Assembly: GCA_001872285.1 (NCBI GenBank)
Contig: MNXU01000019.1
Location: 1-34,076 of the forward strand
Length of the DNA stretch: 34,076 bases
From: Betaproteobacteria bacterium CG2_30_68_42
GTDB taxonomy: Bacteria > Pseudomonadota > Gammaproteobacteria > Burkholderiales > Rhodocyclaceae
Direction: 5' to 3'
A program made the position numbers and the translations under genes. The notes below the pieces were generated by a model. That model saw only the letters and a program-made list of their open reading frames with translations. It searched no databases and had not been told where the DNA came from. Numbering within the stretch: the first letter of the stretch is position 1; the number at the start of each line of letters is the position of its first letter. Below, piece after piece: positions 1 to 10,873 of this stretch.

Positions 1-420
1 CAGTCCGCGTCCCGCGTCGGCGCCGGTAGAGCCAAACATCGTCTTGAGTCCCTGCGCAATCGGCTGCAAGGCGGCAAAGCGATTGCCGATCTTCACGGCA
101 TGAATGCCGAGGCAACAGGCATCGAAATGGTCGACTACCGAGAAGACCCACACCCAGCCGTCCTCGACGGCCCCCTGGGTCTGGATACGGATGCCGTCGG
201 TACCCCACATCCGGTTCGGCGCCTCGGCCTGGATCGACCCCTCGTGCAGGATGGGCTGGCCCTGCGGCACCCGATGCGGCGACAGCAGGCCGTTCTCATG
301 CATCAGTCGGCAAATGCGATCCTTCGACACACGGATCTCACGCAGGATGCGCAGCCGTGCCCACACCTTGCGATACCCCTCGTCGGACGCCTTCGGCTTC
401 AAGGCGCTGGCCCGCGTCGC
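1..420 (-). mobile_element. IS3-family transposase fragment (rve/DDE integrase core), cut by window edge and truncated at its N-terminus
   Basis: Reading the minus strand from about base 420 down to base 1 gives one uninterrupted frame that resembles the orfB transposase of IS3-family elements. Visible landmarks are GYRKVWARLR (from about 378), HENGLLSPHR, and the start of the catalytic core at PNRMWGTD, whose Asp is the likely first D of the DDE triad. This is followed by VWVFSVVDHFDACCLGIHA and NRFAALQPIAQGL. The second and third catalytic residues would lie beyond base 1. The N-terminal helix-turn-helix half is missing: upstream of base ~420 the frame stays open to a stop near 595, but the residues no longer look like a transposase and no convincing start is present. 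I infer a 5'-truncated remnant, although the part outside the window could be intact. No terminal inverted repeat or target duplication was recognised. Confidence 0.75.
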
Positions 421-772
421 CGGAAGCTTCGAAGACAAGGGCCTCGGTATCTTTACGCCTACGGCCACCATCACTACCTCATTGCCGCAGGCCGCCACAC
501 AGATCAGCGTATCGCTGTCCGCGGGCATCGGCCTGGAGGAGGTGGACGCGGGCGGGCGGCTGATGTGAAAAGGATGGCATGGGGAAACGCATCACCCATC
601 GGCCGCGCGGGAAACCGATATGCCTTGCGCCCGCCGCCTCGGCAGCATTCGGGGCACGTGCGCCGGAACGCCGCTGCGGAGTTCGCGGCGAGGCCGGTCC
701 GGCAGGCAGGCGAGTCGGGGGATCTTGCCGCAATGATCTCGCTGCCTGTGCGGTGAGCCAGCGCTACGCCGG
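421..772. other. No gene recognised between the IS remnant and acnA
   Basis: Open frames exist on both strands but they have the Arg/Pro/Ala-rich look of non-coding frames in high-GC DNA, and none resembles a known family. The minus-strand part next to 772 must hold the 3' end of the acnA transcript. A weak inverted repeat (CCAGCG/CGCCGG, about 757-771) is present without a T-run, so I do not call a terminator. The region may be sequence scrambled by the insertion of the adjacent element. Confidence 0.5.
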
Positions 773-3496
<2,724 letters not shown>

Positions 3497-3558
3497 GGTC
3501 TGCCTCCGCCGGGGTGGACTGCGTGAACCGGGGTGGCGTTCAATGAAAGGATGGCCAG
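3497..3558. promoter_or_regulatory. Divergent acnA/fumC intergenic region
   Basis: These 62 bases separate the start codons of two divergent TCA-cycle genes and so must carry the 5' ends of both unless promoters lie inside the genes. I see the acnA Shine-Dalgarno (minus strand, 3503-3507) and a GAAAGG stretch at 3545-3550 that can serve fumC. No convincing -10/-35 pair or operator palindrome could be picked out by eye. Shared regulation is an inference from the layout only. Confidence 0.4.
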
Positions 3559-4962
3559 ATGGCTGCGATGCGGACGGAACACGATACGTTCGGACCGATC
3601 GAGGTTCCCGCCGATCGGCTCTGGGGAGCGCAGACGCAACGCTCGCTGAGGCATTTCGATATTTCCACCGAGCGCATGCCCGCCGAACTCATGCTCGCCT
3701 TGGCCGCAGTCAAGCGCGCCTGCGCACTCGTCAACCGCGATCTCGGCCTGCTCGATGCGGACAAGGCGCAGGCCATCGCGGCGGCGGCCGGGGAGGTGGC
3801 TGCCGGCCGTCACGCGGACGAGTTCCCGCTGCGCGTCTGGCAGACCGGTTCGGGCACCCAGACCAACATGAACATGAACGAGGTGCTGGCCAACCGCGCC
3901 TCGGAACTGCTCGGCGGGGTGCGCGGCGAGGCGCGCCTCATCCATCCCAACGACGAGGTCAATCTCGGCCAGTCCTCGAATGACGTCTTCCCGACCGCGA
4001 TGCACGTTGCGGCATGCACCGGCATCCATGATCGGCTGCTGCCGGCGCTGCGCGCCTTGCGCGCGCGCCTCGCCGAGAAATCCGCGGCCTTCGCCGGGAT
4101 CGTCAAGATCGGCCGCACCCACCTGCAGGACGCAACGCCGCTGACGCTGGGCCAGGAGTTCTCCGGTTACGTGGCGCAACTGGAACAGGCCGAGGCGGCC
4201 ATCACCGCGGCGGTTGCGCCGCTGCACGCGCTGGCGATCGGCGGCACCGCGGTCGGAACGGGACTGAATGCGCCCGCGGGCTTCGGCGAGCGCGTCGCGG
4301 CGGAACTCGCGCGTGCGAGCGGCCTGCCGTTCGCCGGTGCCGCCAACAAGTTCGCCGCGCTCGCCTCGCACGATGCCCTGGTGGCCGCGCACGGTGCGTT
4401 GAAGACGCTCGCCGTGGCGCTCATGAAGATCGCCAACGACCTGCGCTGGCTCGCCTCGGGGCCGCGCTGCGGGCTGGCCGAGATCCACCTGCCCGAGAAC
4501 GAGCCGGGCAGCTCGATCATGCCCGGCAAGGTGAACCCGACGCAATGCGAAGCGCTCACCATGATCTGCTGCCAGGTGTTCGGCAACGATGTCGCGATCG
4601 CCTTCGGGGGCGCGTCGGGCAATTTCGAGCTCAACGTCTTCAAGCCGCTCATCGCATACGGCTTCCTCCAGAGCCTAAGGCTGCTGGCGGATGGCATGGC
4701 GAGCTTCGAGGCGCACTGCGTGCGGGGGATCGAGGCCGATTCGGCGCGCATCGGCGAGCTGCTCGGGCGATCCCTCATGCTGGTGACCGCGCTCGCCCCG
4801 CACATCGGCTACGATCGCGCGGCGCAGATCGCGAGGCACGCGCACGCGCGGGGCCTCACGCTGAAGGAGGCGGCGCTGGCACTGGGGCAGGTCACGGAAG
4901 CGGACTTCGATCGCTGGGTACGGCCCGAGGCGATGACCGGCCCGGCCGGCGGATCGGCGTGA
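3559..4962 (+). CDS. fumC: Class II fumarate hydratase
   Basis: This iron-independent fumarase catalyses reversible hydration of fumarate to L-malate in the TCA cycle, normally as a cytoplasmic homotetramer. The 467-residue protein has the family signature [11 protein letters not shown] at 317-327, carrying the catalytic serine. It also has [10 protein letters not shown] with His188, at the same number as the catalytic His of E. coli FumC, the substrate-binding GSGTQTNMN segment at about 97-105, and the [16 protein letters not shown] loop at about 131-146. The ATG at 3559 has a GAAAGG ribosome site 8 bases upstream. A nearby ATG at 3551 is in another frame. It is divergent from acnA. Argininosuccinate lyase and aspartase share the fold, but the TQTNMN and [16 protein letters not shown] strings favour fumarase. 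Confidence 0.96.
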   Translation: MAAMRTEHDTFGPIEVPADRLWGAQTQRSLRHFDISTERMPAELMLALAAVKRACALVNRDLGLLDADKAQAIAAAAGEVAAGRHADEFPLRVWQTGSGTQTNMNMNEVLANRASELLGGVRGEARLIHPNDEVNLGQSSNDVFPTAMHVAACTGIHDRLLPALRALRARLAEKSAAFAGIVKIGRTHLQDATPLTLGQEFSGYVAQLEQAEAAITAAVAPLHALAIGGTAVGTGLNAPAGFGERVAAELARASGLPFAGAANKFAALASHDALVAAHGALKTLAVALMKIANDLRWLASGPRCGLAEIHLPENEPGSSIMPGKVNPTQCEALTMICCQVFGNDVAIAFGGASGNFELNVFKPLIAYGFLQSLRLLADGMASFEAHCVRGIEADSARIGELLGRSLMLVTALAPHIGYDRAAQIARHAHARGLTLKEAALALGQVTEADFDRWVRPEAMTGPAGGSA

Positions 4963-5038
4963 GCGTTCGCATGCAAGGCGGCGACCGGGCTCTGCCCGGC
5001 GCAGCGGTGCAGCTCCCCCGGAAGCGGCTTGCGCCCGT

Positions 5039-5428
5039 TCAGGTCGTGCCGTCGTCGCTGCCGCTCAGCAGCGAGCGCAGGCCGCGGTAGGGCCTGGCTT
5101 CCTCCGGCGGAGGATCGCCCGGCGGCCGCAGCCGTGCGAGCTCCGTTTCCAGTTCGCCGAGCCGCCGTTGCAGCGCGGCTTTGTCGTTTTCGGCGGCGGC
5201 CAGTGCGCGGCGCAGGCGGGCGCCGCTCCACTGTCCGCGCAGAACGGTAGGCGTCGATACCAGCGCCGCGATCAGCACGCCCAGGCCGAGGGCGATGAGC
5301 AGCACGAGCGCGAGCGATCCGTCGAAGCGCCATAGCGCGAGCGTCACCGTCACCGGCACGTTGTTCTGCAGCGCGAACAGTACGGCGCCGATGGTGAAGA
5401 CGATGCCGAGAATCAACAGGAGCTGCAT
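5039..5428 (-). CDS. lapA: LapA-family (DUF1049) inner-membrane protein
   Basis: This is a 129-residue protein with the LapA domain. Two hydrophobic segments (about residues 2-20 and 38-58) are separated by the family pattern QNNVPVTVTLALWRFDGSLAL, and a cytoplasmic coiled-coil tail follows (about 68-100, rich in Ala, Glu, Leu and Arg). In E. coli, LapA works with LapB/YciM at the inner membrane in control of lipopolysaccharide synthesis. That role is family knowledge and is not shown here. The ATG at 5428 is chosen because the hydrophobic segment starts right after it and a GGAGAG ribosome site precedes it. A longer in-frame reading to about 6196 exists, but its extra residues are low-complexity and antisense to the next gene. 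Unlike the common rpsA-ihfB-lapA-lapB arrangement, no lapB, ihfB or rpsA is adjacent. It is convergent with fumC. Confidence 0.85.
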   Translation of the reverse strand: MQLLLILGIVFTIGAVLFALQNNVPVTVTLALWRFDGSLALVLLIALGLGVLIAALVSTPTVLRGQWSGARLRRALAAAENDKAALQRRLGELETELARLRPPGDPPPEEARPYRGLRSLLSGSDDGTT

Positions 5429-5760
5429 GGCACTCTCCGATCGTGGGCCGGCCGCGCCCGCGGTGCCGGAAAGACTCCGCTGCGGGCGGACGGTTTGTGG
5501 ATGAAGGATAGCATCGGATGCTTGACGCGGAGGTGATCCTCGCGTGGCATTTGTTGCGTGGGAAAAAATCCCCCAAACCCGCGCCTGCAGCGATGTTGCA
5601 GAGCCCACGATCGGGACGATTTCGCGCCCAGCCATTTCACCGAGGATCAACGCCCGTGCCGTCCATCCAGGCTGCTCCGATGCCTTCCGCCGGCCCTCGA
5701 ACCGGCACCGATCCGAACCCTGCCGCAAGGCCGTGGCGCGCGACCCCCGGAGCGCAGAGG
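5429..5760. other. 332-base gap between divergent lapA and the lipoprotein gene
   Basis: No gene, tRNA or clear hairpin terminator was recognised. The region must hold the 5' side of lapA (minus) and of the broken lipoprotein gene (plus). A possible alternative GTG start for the lipoprotein lies at 5656, preceded by GAGG at 5642-5645. I could not pick out a convincing sigma-70 promoter on either strand. Confidence 0.45.
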
Positions 5761-6527
5761 ATGCTTCGCGGCGCTCTTGTGCTCGCGGCATACGGCGCGC
5801 TCTCCGGCTGCGCGACGCCGGTCGGCCTGTCGCTGCTCGGCGGCGGCGCCTCGGCCGTGGTGTCCACGGCATCAACGGCACCGTCACCCACACCTTCAGC
5901 GCGCCGGCCGCCCAGGTGCGCACCGCCTGCGTGCGTGCACTCGGGACGATGGGCGCCGTCATGGACAGCGGGGAAGGCTCCGGCGACGCGCTGCTTGCGC
6001 ACGCGGGTGAGCGCGCGATCCGCATCGAGTTCGAGCGCCTCGGCGCGAGCCTCACGCTCGTGAAGGTGACGGTGAGCCGAGCGGACCTCCTGCGTGACAG
6101 CGCCACTGCGGCCGAAGTCGTGGCGCAGACCGAAAAGGCCCTCGCGACACCCGGCGCGAAGCCGGCCACGCTGGCGTCCGCGCGCGCGAATGACATACCG
6201 CCCGCCGCCGCGGATCCTGCTATAGGATCGCCCGCGGCCCCGACCGCGACCTATGTCGTGACCCTGGCAAGCACGCCGCCGGAAAGGCCGCGGCGGGTCA
6301 CCCGGCTGCCCGCGCGGCTGCGCGACTACGCCGTCTATCAGGTCGAATCGGAGCGTGGCGGCAGGCGAATGATCGATCTGAACCTCGGGTATTTCGCGAG
6401 CGAGGCGCAGGCCCAGACTGCGCGCCGGATCATGCGCGCGAGCTTTCCCAGTGCGCGCGTGGTGCGTCTCGACCCGCCGCCGACGATTTCGGCGAGCCGC
6501 GGAGCCGAATCCGTTCCGGCGCTCTGA
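5761..6527 (+). pseudogene. Lipoprotein with DUF3568-like and SPOR-like domains, interrupted by an apparent frameshift near 5851-5862
   Basis: Two plus-strand frames together make one sensible protein. Frame A from ATG 5761 gives a lipoprotein signal peptide, MLRGALVLAAYGALSGC, with lipobox LSGC, then ATPVGLSLLGGGASAV. Frame B picks up at about 5859 with VHGINGTVTHTFSAPAAQV and continues to the stop at 6525-6527. Inserting one base near 5857-5861 would join them as GGGASAVGVHGINGTVTHTF, so one base looks missing (or two extra). Frame B holds a DUF3568-like part (FSAPAAQVRTACVRALGTMGAV and an amphipathic tail to about 6150), a Pro/Ala linker, and a C-terminal SPOR-like domain (YVVTLAS to FPSARVVRLD, about 6250-6475). 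Such a protein would be an envelope lipoprotein, with the SPOR part possibly binding denuded peptidoglycan. It may be a real pseudogene or a sequencing error. Reading frame B alone from an ATG at 5544 would hide the signal peptide behind about 100 meaningless residues. The true start (5761, 5680 or GTG 5656) is uncertain. Confidence 0.65.
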
Positions 6528-6604
6528 CCTTGTCCGGCGCGTGCGGCGGGACGCGGGGGCGACCGTGGCACAATTACACTCTTTGCGTGCCGTGACCGCC
6601 CCTC

Positions 6605-7498
6605 ATGCTGCCGAGTCGCCCGGAATTCGTCGTCCTCAATGGCGTGCGCTATCATGTGCGCGTCTGGGGCGAGGCCGGTGCGCCGAAGCTCTTCCTGCTG
6701 CACGGGTGGATGGACTGCTCGGCCTCGTTCCAGTTCCTCGTCGATGCGCTCGATGGGCGCTGGCAGGCGATCGCGCCGGACTGGCGCGGCTTCGGGCGCA
6801 GCGAGTGGCTCGGGCGCACCTACTGGTTCCCGGACTATCTCGGCGATCTGGACGCACTGCTCGCCCGCTACTCGCCCGATGAACCGGCGCGGCTCGTCGG
6901 GCACAGCATGGGCGGGAACATCGCCTGCCTGTACGCGGGTGTGCGCCCGGAGCGGGTCGGCGCGGCGGCCAGCCTCGAAGGCGGCGGGCTGCTGCCGGTC
7001 GAGCCCTGGCAGGCGCCCGATCGTTACCGCAAGTGGCTCGACCAGATCGCGGCACCGCGCGCGCCGCGGCGCTATGCGGATGTCTCGGCACTCGCGCAAC
7101 GCCTGCGCGAATCCAATCCCCGCCTGAGCGAAGAGCGCGCGGTCTTCCTCGCGCGAGAGTTCTCGGCCCCGGCGCCTGAAGGCGGCATCGTCGCGGCGGG
7201 CGATGCCTGGCACCGCACCCTCTACCCGGTGCCCTACCGGCTCGAGGAGGCGAAGGCGTGCTGGCGCCGGATCACGGCACCGGTGTTGTGGGTGAGGGGA
7301 GCGGATTCGTCTTTCTCGAAGATGTTCGCGCAGCGCGAGGAGGACTACCGGGAGCGGCTTGCGTGCTTTTGCGACCTGCGGGAAGCCGTGATCGCCGAGT
7401 GCGGTCACATGATGCAGCACGATCAGCCCGAGGCGCTGGCGAGCATCCTCGAAGAGTTCTTCCGCGCGACATCGCTGGCGAAACCGCAATGCCGCTGA
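6605..7498 (+). CDS. Alpha/beta-fold hydrolase
   Basis: This 297-residue protein has a classic alpha/beta-hydrolase layout: an oxyanion-loop HGW at residues 33-35, the DWRGFGRSEW segment at 59-68, and the nucleophile elbow GHSMGG with Ser101. A cap region lies at about 125-220, a likely acid Asp234 sits in WVRGADSS, and His268 in AECGHMMQHDQP completes the triad. The substrate cannot be told from sequence; related proteins are esterases or lipases of broad specificity. No strong Shine-Dalgarno precedes the ATG at 6605, and a weak TACACT -10-like box lies at 6575-6580. Its last 10 bases overlap the rnm start at 7489, suggesting translational coupling. It opens the plus-strand run that continues to rluB. 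It could instead be a haloalkane-dehalogenase relative or a meta-cleavage hydrolase, but no aromatic-degradation genes are near. Confidence 0.88.
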   Translation: MLPSRPEFVVLNGVRYHVRVWGEAGAPKLFLLHGWMDCSASFQFLVDALDGRWQAIAPDWRGFGRSEWLGRTYWFPDYLGDLDALLARYSPDEPARLVGHSMGGNIACLYAGVRPERVGAAASLEGGGLLPVEPWQAPDRYRKWLDQIAAPRAPRRYADVSALAQRLRESNPRLSEERAVFLAREFSAPAPEGGIVAAGDAWHRTLYPVPYRLEEAKACWRRITAPVLWVRGADSSFSKMFAQREEDYRERLACFCDLREAVIAECGHMMQHDQPEALASILEEFFRATSLAKPQCR

Positions 7499-8325
7499 AC
7501 GCCGATCTCCATTGCCACTCCTCGCACTCGGACGGCGTGCTCGGCGCCGCTGCGCTGGTGCGCAGGGCGGCGGGCAACGGCGTCGAGCTGCTCGCACTCA
7601 CCGATCACGACGAGCTGGCCGGGCTCGCCGAGGCGCGCGCGGAGGCGCGCCGGCTCGGCGTGCGTTTCGTCGATGGGGTCGAGATCTCGGTGAGCTGGCG
7701 GGACACGACGATCCACGTCGTCGGGCTCGCGCTCGATGCGAATGATCCCGCACTGGTGGCGGGACTGGCCGGCATCCGCGAGGGAAGGGTGGCGCGCGCG
7801 CGGCGCATCTCGGATGCGCTCGCGCAGGTCGGCTTCGAGGGTGCGCTGGAGCGGGCCGCGCACTTCGCGGGAGAGGGCGGGCTGATCGGCCGCACCCATT
7901 TTGCGCGCGTCCTGGTCGAGCGCAAGGCGGCCGCGGACGTGCGTGGCGTCTTCGATCACTACCTCGCGAGCGGCAAGCCGGGCTACGTGGCGCACCAATG
8001 GGCGGGCCTGCAGGAAGCGCTGGCGTGGATACGCGGGGCGGGTGGGCTCGCGGTGCTCGCTCACCCCGGACGCTATCGGCTCAGCACCCGCGCGCGTGCC
8101 CGACTGCTCGGCGAATTCAAGGACTGCGGCGGCGCGGCGATCGAAGTCGTCTCCGGCAGCCACACGGAGGAGCACGCCAGGAAGTTCGCCCGCCTCGCGC
8201 GCCGGTTCGGCCTTCTCGGCTCGCGCGGGTCCGACTTCCATGCGCCGGGCGAGAGCCGGTGCGAGATCGGCCGGGTGGGCGCACTGCCCGAGGACATCGT
8301 TCCGGTCTGGGAGGCGTTCGCCTGA
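7489..8325 (+). CDS. rnm: PHP-domain phosphoesterase (RNase AM / 3',5'-nucleoside bisphosphate phosphatase type)
   Basis: This 278-residue protein of the YciV/TrpH PHP family has the metal-binding motif I as DLHCHSSHSDG (His8, His10, Asp15). LTDHDE (Asp39, His40), DGVEIS (Glu65), a central GRTHFARVLVE, LAHPGRY and the C-terminal GSDFHAPGE follow, giving a full set of PHP metal ligands. Characterised members hydrolyse 3',5'-bisphosphonucleotides, and E. coli YciV (RNase AM) trims 5' ends of RNAs including rRNA. Either activity is inferred from homology only. ATG 7489 is preferred over a longer in-frame reading because the family begins a few residues before DLHCH. It overlaps the hydrolase stop by 10 bases and its own stop directly abuts the yciO ATG. 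The yciV-yciO pairing is also seen in E. coli, which supports the call. Confidence 0.88.
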   Translation: MPLNADLHCHSSHSDGVLGAAALVRRAAGNGVELLALTDHDELAGLAEARAEARRLGVRFVDGVEISVSWRDTTIHVVGLALDANDPALVAGLAGIREGRVARARRISDALAQVGFEGALERAAHFAGEGGLIGRTHFARVLVERKAAADVRGVFDHYLASGKPGYVAHQWAGLQEALAWIRGAGGLAVLAHPGRYRLSTRARARLLGEFKDCGGAAIEVVSGSHTEEHARKFARLARRFGLLGSRGSDFHAPGESRCEIGRVGALPEDIVPVWEAFA

Positions 8326-8952
8326 ATGGCCCAGTACCTGTCCCTGCACCCGCTGCAACCGCAGCCGAGACTGATCCGGCGCGCCGTCGAGATCTTGCGC
8401 GGCGGGGGGCTCGCGGCGTTTCCGACCGACTCGGCCTACGCACTGGGCGGGCGGCTGGGAAATGCCGCCCTCATCGAGCGCATCCGCAGGATCCGCGGGG
8501 TCGACGAGCGCCATCACTTCACGCTCATGTGCCGCGACCTGTCGGAACTGGCGACCTATGCGCGTGCGGACAATGCCCAGTACCGCCTGCTGCGGGCGGC
8601 CACTCCGGGCAGCTACACCTTCATCCTCGAGGCCACCCGCGAGCTTCCGCGTCGCATCCTCCATCCCAGGCGGCGGACCATCGGCCTGCGGGTGCCGGAC
8701 CATCCGCTGGTGCAGGCGCTGCTGGCCGAACTCGGCGAGCCGCTGCTGTGTTCGACCCTGATCCTGCCCGGGGAGTCTCAGCCGCTCACGGAACCGGAGG
8801 AGATCCGCAGTCGGCTGGGCAAGGAGCTCGATCTCATCATCGAGGCGGGCCCGTGCGGTGCGGGTTCGACCACCATCATCGATCTGTCCACCGGTGTGCC
8901 CGAAGTGCTGCGGGTGGGACGCGGAGCGCTGGGCGTGCTCGGTATCGGGTGA
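8326..8952 (+). CDS. yciO: YciO-type member of the Sua5/YciO/YrdC family
   Basis: This 208-residue protein has the YrdC fold. FPTDSAYALGGRLGN near the N-terminus and RHHFTLMCRDLSELATYA match the YciO branch more closely than TsaC. TPGSYTFILEATRELPRR, RTIGLRVPDHPLVQALL and the final TTIIDLSTGVPEVLRVGRG follow. TsaC/Sua5 makes threonylcarbamoyl-adenylate for tRNA t6A. YciO proteins share the fold, but their physiological role is less certain, so I avoid naming it the essential t6A enzyme. The Lys-Arg active-site string usual in TsaC/Sua5 is replaced here by GVDERHHF. The ATG at 8326 follows the rnm TGA with no gap, so it is almost certainly co-translated with rnm. Confidence 0.88.
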   Translation: MAQYLSLHPLQPQPRLIRRAVEILRGGGLAAFPTDSAYALGGRLGNAALIERIRRIRGVDERHHFTLMCRDLSELATYARADNAQYRLLRAATPGSYTFILEATRELPRRILHPRRRTIGLRVPDHPLVQALLAELGEPLLCSTLILPGESQPLTEPEEIRSRLGKELDLIIEAGPCGAGSTTIIDLSTGVPEVLRVGRGALGVLGIG

Positions 8953-8970
8953 GGGCGGGGCGGGCGGCTT

Positions 8971-8979
8971 TGGTAGAAT
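8971..8979 (+). promoter_or_regulatory. Possible extended -10 promoter before the M50 protease gene
   Basis: TGGTAGAAT fits an extended -10 element (TG-N-TAGAAT). It sits about 25 bases before the ATG at 9004, in the 51-base gap after yciO. There is no matching -35 at the normal distance (GAGGGC lies there), so an independent promoter for the downstream protease-trpS-scpAB run is only a suggestion. Confidence 0.35.
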
Positions 8980-9003
8980 GGCCGCCTCGCCCGCCTCCAT
9001 CCC

Positions 9004-9663
9004 ATGCAAGATCTGATTCCGACCCTGGCGATCTGGGCCCTGCCCGTCATCTTCGCCATCACTCTGCACGAAGCCGCCCACGGCTACGTCGCGCGGCATT
9101 TCGGGGACCCCACCGCCTACCTCGCCGGGCGCATCAGCCTGAACCCGCTGCGCCACGTGGATCCGGTCGGAACCCTGCTGGTGCCGGGTGCGATCCTGAT
9201 CGTCGCCAAGCTGTTCGGCGGCGCCCCGGTGCTGTTCGGATGGGCGAAACCGGTACCGGTGGACTTCGCCCGGCTGCGGCGGCCCAAGCAGGACATGTTG
9301 TGGGTGGCGGCGGCGGGGCCGGGCGCGAACCTCGTCATGGCCATGGCATGGGCGCTGGCGTTCAGCCTGGTCGCCGCGTTCCCCCAGACCGGCTATACGC
9401 TGCCGCTGCTCAAGATGGCCGATGCGGGGATGGACATCAATGCCGTGCTGCTGTTCCTCAATCTGATACCCATTCCGCCGCTCGACGGCGGGCGCATCGC
9501 GGTGAGCCTGCTGCCGCATCGCCTGGCCTGGCGCTTCGCCCGCATCGAACCTTTCGGTTTCCCCATCCTGTTGCTGCTGCTGTTCTCCGGCGTGCTCGGC
9601 AGCCTCCTGCTGCCGCTGATCGCGCTGTTCCGCTTCGCGCTCGGCGTCCTCTTCCATCTCTGA
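9004..9663 (+). CDS. Site-2 protease family (M50) membrane metalloprotease
   Basis: This 219-residue integral membrane protein has the zinc motif HEAAH (His22, Glu23, His26) inside the first transmembrane helix. A conserved GWAKPVPVDFARLRRPKQDML segment lies at about 79-99. AAGPGANLVMA starts another helix, and the third zinc ligand motif NLIPIPPLDGGRI carries Asp161. A hydrophobic C-terminal helix ends the protein. These features place it in the short M50B group without a PDZ domain (Rv-type/SpoIVFB-like), distinct from RseP. The substrate is unknown; intramembrane cleavage of a regulator or signal peptide is the family theme. It is followed 2 bases later by trpS, and this neighbour set (yciO, M50, trpS, scpA, scpB, rluB) recurs in many proteobacteria to my knowledge. 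Confidence 0.92.
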   Translation: MQDLIPTLAIWALPVIFAITLHEAAHGYVARHFGDPTAYLAGRISLNPLRHVDPVGTLLVPGAILIVAKLFGGAPVLFGWAKPVPVDFARLRRPKQDMLWVAAAGPGANLVMAMAWALAFSLVAAFPQTGYTLPLLKMADAGMDINAVLLFLNLIPIPPLDGGRIAVSLLPHRLAWRFARIEPFGFPILLLLLFSGVLGSLLLPLIALFRFALGVLFHL

Positions 9664-9665
9664 CC

Positions 9666-10868
9666 ATGTATCAGGAACGCGTCCTCTCCGGAATGCGCCC
9701 GACCGGCCGGCTGCACCTCGGGCATTACCACGGCGTGCTCAGGAACTGGGTGCGGCTCCAGAGCGAATACCCGTGCCTGTTCTTCGTCGCCGACTGGCAT
9801 GCGCTCACCACCGACTACGACGAGCCGGACAAGATCGAGGACAACGTCTGGGACATGCTGATCGACTGGCTGGCGGCCGGGGTCGATCCCTCCCAGGCTA
9901 CCCTGTTCATCCAGTCGCGGATCCCGGAACACGCGGAGCTGTTCCTGCTGCTCTCGATGATGACGCCGCTCGCCTGGCTGGAACGGGTGCCGACCTATAA
10001 GGACCAGCAGGAGAAGCTCAGCCACAAGGACCTCACGACCTACGGGTTCCTCGGCTATCCGCTTCTGCAGGCCGCCGACATCCTGATCTACCGCGCCGGC
10101 CGCGTTCCGGTCGGGGAAGACCAGGTGCCGCACGTCGAATTCACGCGCGAGATCGCGCGCCGCTTCAATCATCTCTACGGGCGCGAGCCCGGCTTCGAGG
10201 ACAAGGTCCGCGAGGCGGTGAAGAAACTCGGGCGCAAGCGCGCCAGGCTCTACGAGGAGCTGCGCACGCGCTACCAGCAGGAGGGCGACGAGGCCGCGCT
10301 GGAGCAGGCGCACGCGCTGCTCGGCGAGACGCAGAGCCTGAGCCTGGGCGACCGCGAGCGGCTCTTCGGCCACCTCGAAGGCGGCGGCAAGCTGATCCTG
10401 GTCGAGCCCGGCGCGCTGCTCACCGAGGCGGCCCGCATGCCCGGCCTGGACGGGCAGAAGATGTCGAAGTCCTACGGGAACGCGATCGCGCTGCGCGAGG
10501 ACCCCGAGTCGGTGCGCGCCAAGATCCGCACCATGCAGACCGATCCGGCGCGGGTGCGCCTGACCGATCCGGGCGATCCCGGGAAATGCCCGGTCTGGCA
10601 GTTCCACCTCGTCTACTCGCCGGATGACACGCGCGCGTGGGTCGATTCGGGCTGCCGCAGCGCCGGCATCGGCTGCCTGGAGTGCAAGCAGCCGGTCATC
10701 GACGCCGTGCTGCGCGAACAGGCGCCGATGCACGAACGCGCGCAGACCTATCTCGACGATCCGTCCCTGCTGCGCGCCATCGTCGCCGACGGCTGCGAGC
10801 GTGCGCGCCGGCTCGCCCAGGAGACGCTGCGCGACGTGCGCGAGGCGATGGGCCTTCATTACACCTGA
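9666..10868 (+). CDS. trpS: Tryptophan--tRNA ligase
   Basis: This class I aminoacyl-tRNA synthetase charges tRNA-Trp. The 400-residue protein carries the HIGH-type signature HLGH at 17-20 and KMSKS at 265-269. SGMRPTGRLHLGHY, LGYPLLQAADILIY and VPVGEDQVPHVEFTREIARRFN are typical tryptophanyl strings. Compared with the ~330-residue E. coli enzyme, there is a charged helical insertion of about 70 residues at roughly 178-245 (KKLGRKRARLYEELRTRY to EGGGKLILVE), just before KMSKS. The longer form is, to my knowledge, common in betaproteobacteria. The ATG at 9666 lies 2 bases after the protease stop. It is followed 5 bases later by the yigI-like gene, so it is part of the operon leading to scpAB. 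Confidence 0.96.
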   Translation: MYQERVLSGMRPTGRLHLGHYHGVLRNWVRLQSEYPCLFFVADWHALTTDYDEPDKIEDNVWDMLIDWLAAGVDPSQATLFIQSRIPEHAELFLLLSMMTPLAWLERVPTYKDQQEKLSHKDLTTYGFLGYPLLQAADILIYRAGRVPVGEDQVPHVEFTREIARRFNHLYGREPGFEDKVREAVKKLGRKRARLYEELRTRYQQEGDEAALEQAHALLGETQSLSLGDRERLFGHLEGGGKLILVEPGALLTEAARMPGLDGQKMSKSYGNAIALREDPESVRAKIRTMQTDPARVRLTDPGDPGKCPVWQFHLVYSPDDTRAWVDSGCRSAGIGCLECKQPVIDAVLREQAPMHERAQTYLDDPSLLRAIVADGCERARRLAQETLRDVREAMGLHYT

Positions 10869-10873
10869 GCGCC

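Noticed and set aside
100-756. Plus-strand open frames over the left edge
   Set aside because: The minus strand reads as an IS3 transposase here. The plus-strand frames have no family features and no good ribosome site.
7998-9665. Long in-frame N-terminal extension ahead of trpS on the plus strand
   Set aside because: It runs out of frame through rnm, yciO and the M50 protease. TrpS homologues begin at the ATG at 9666.
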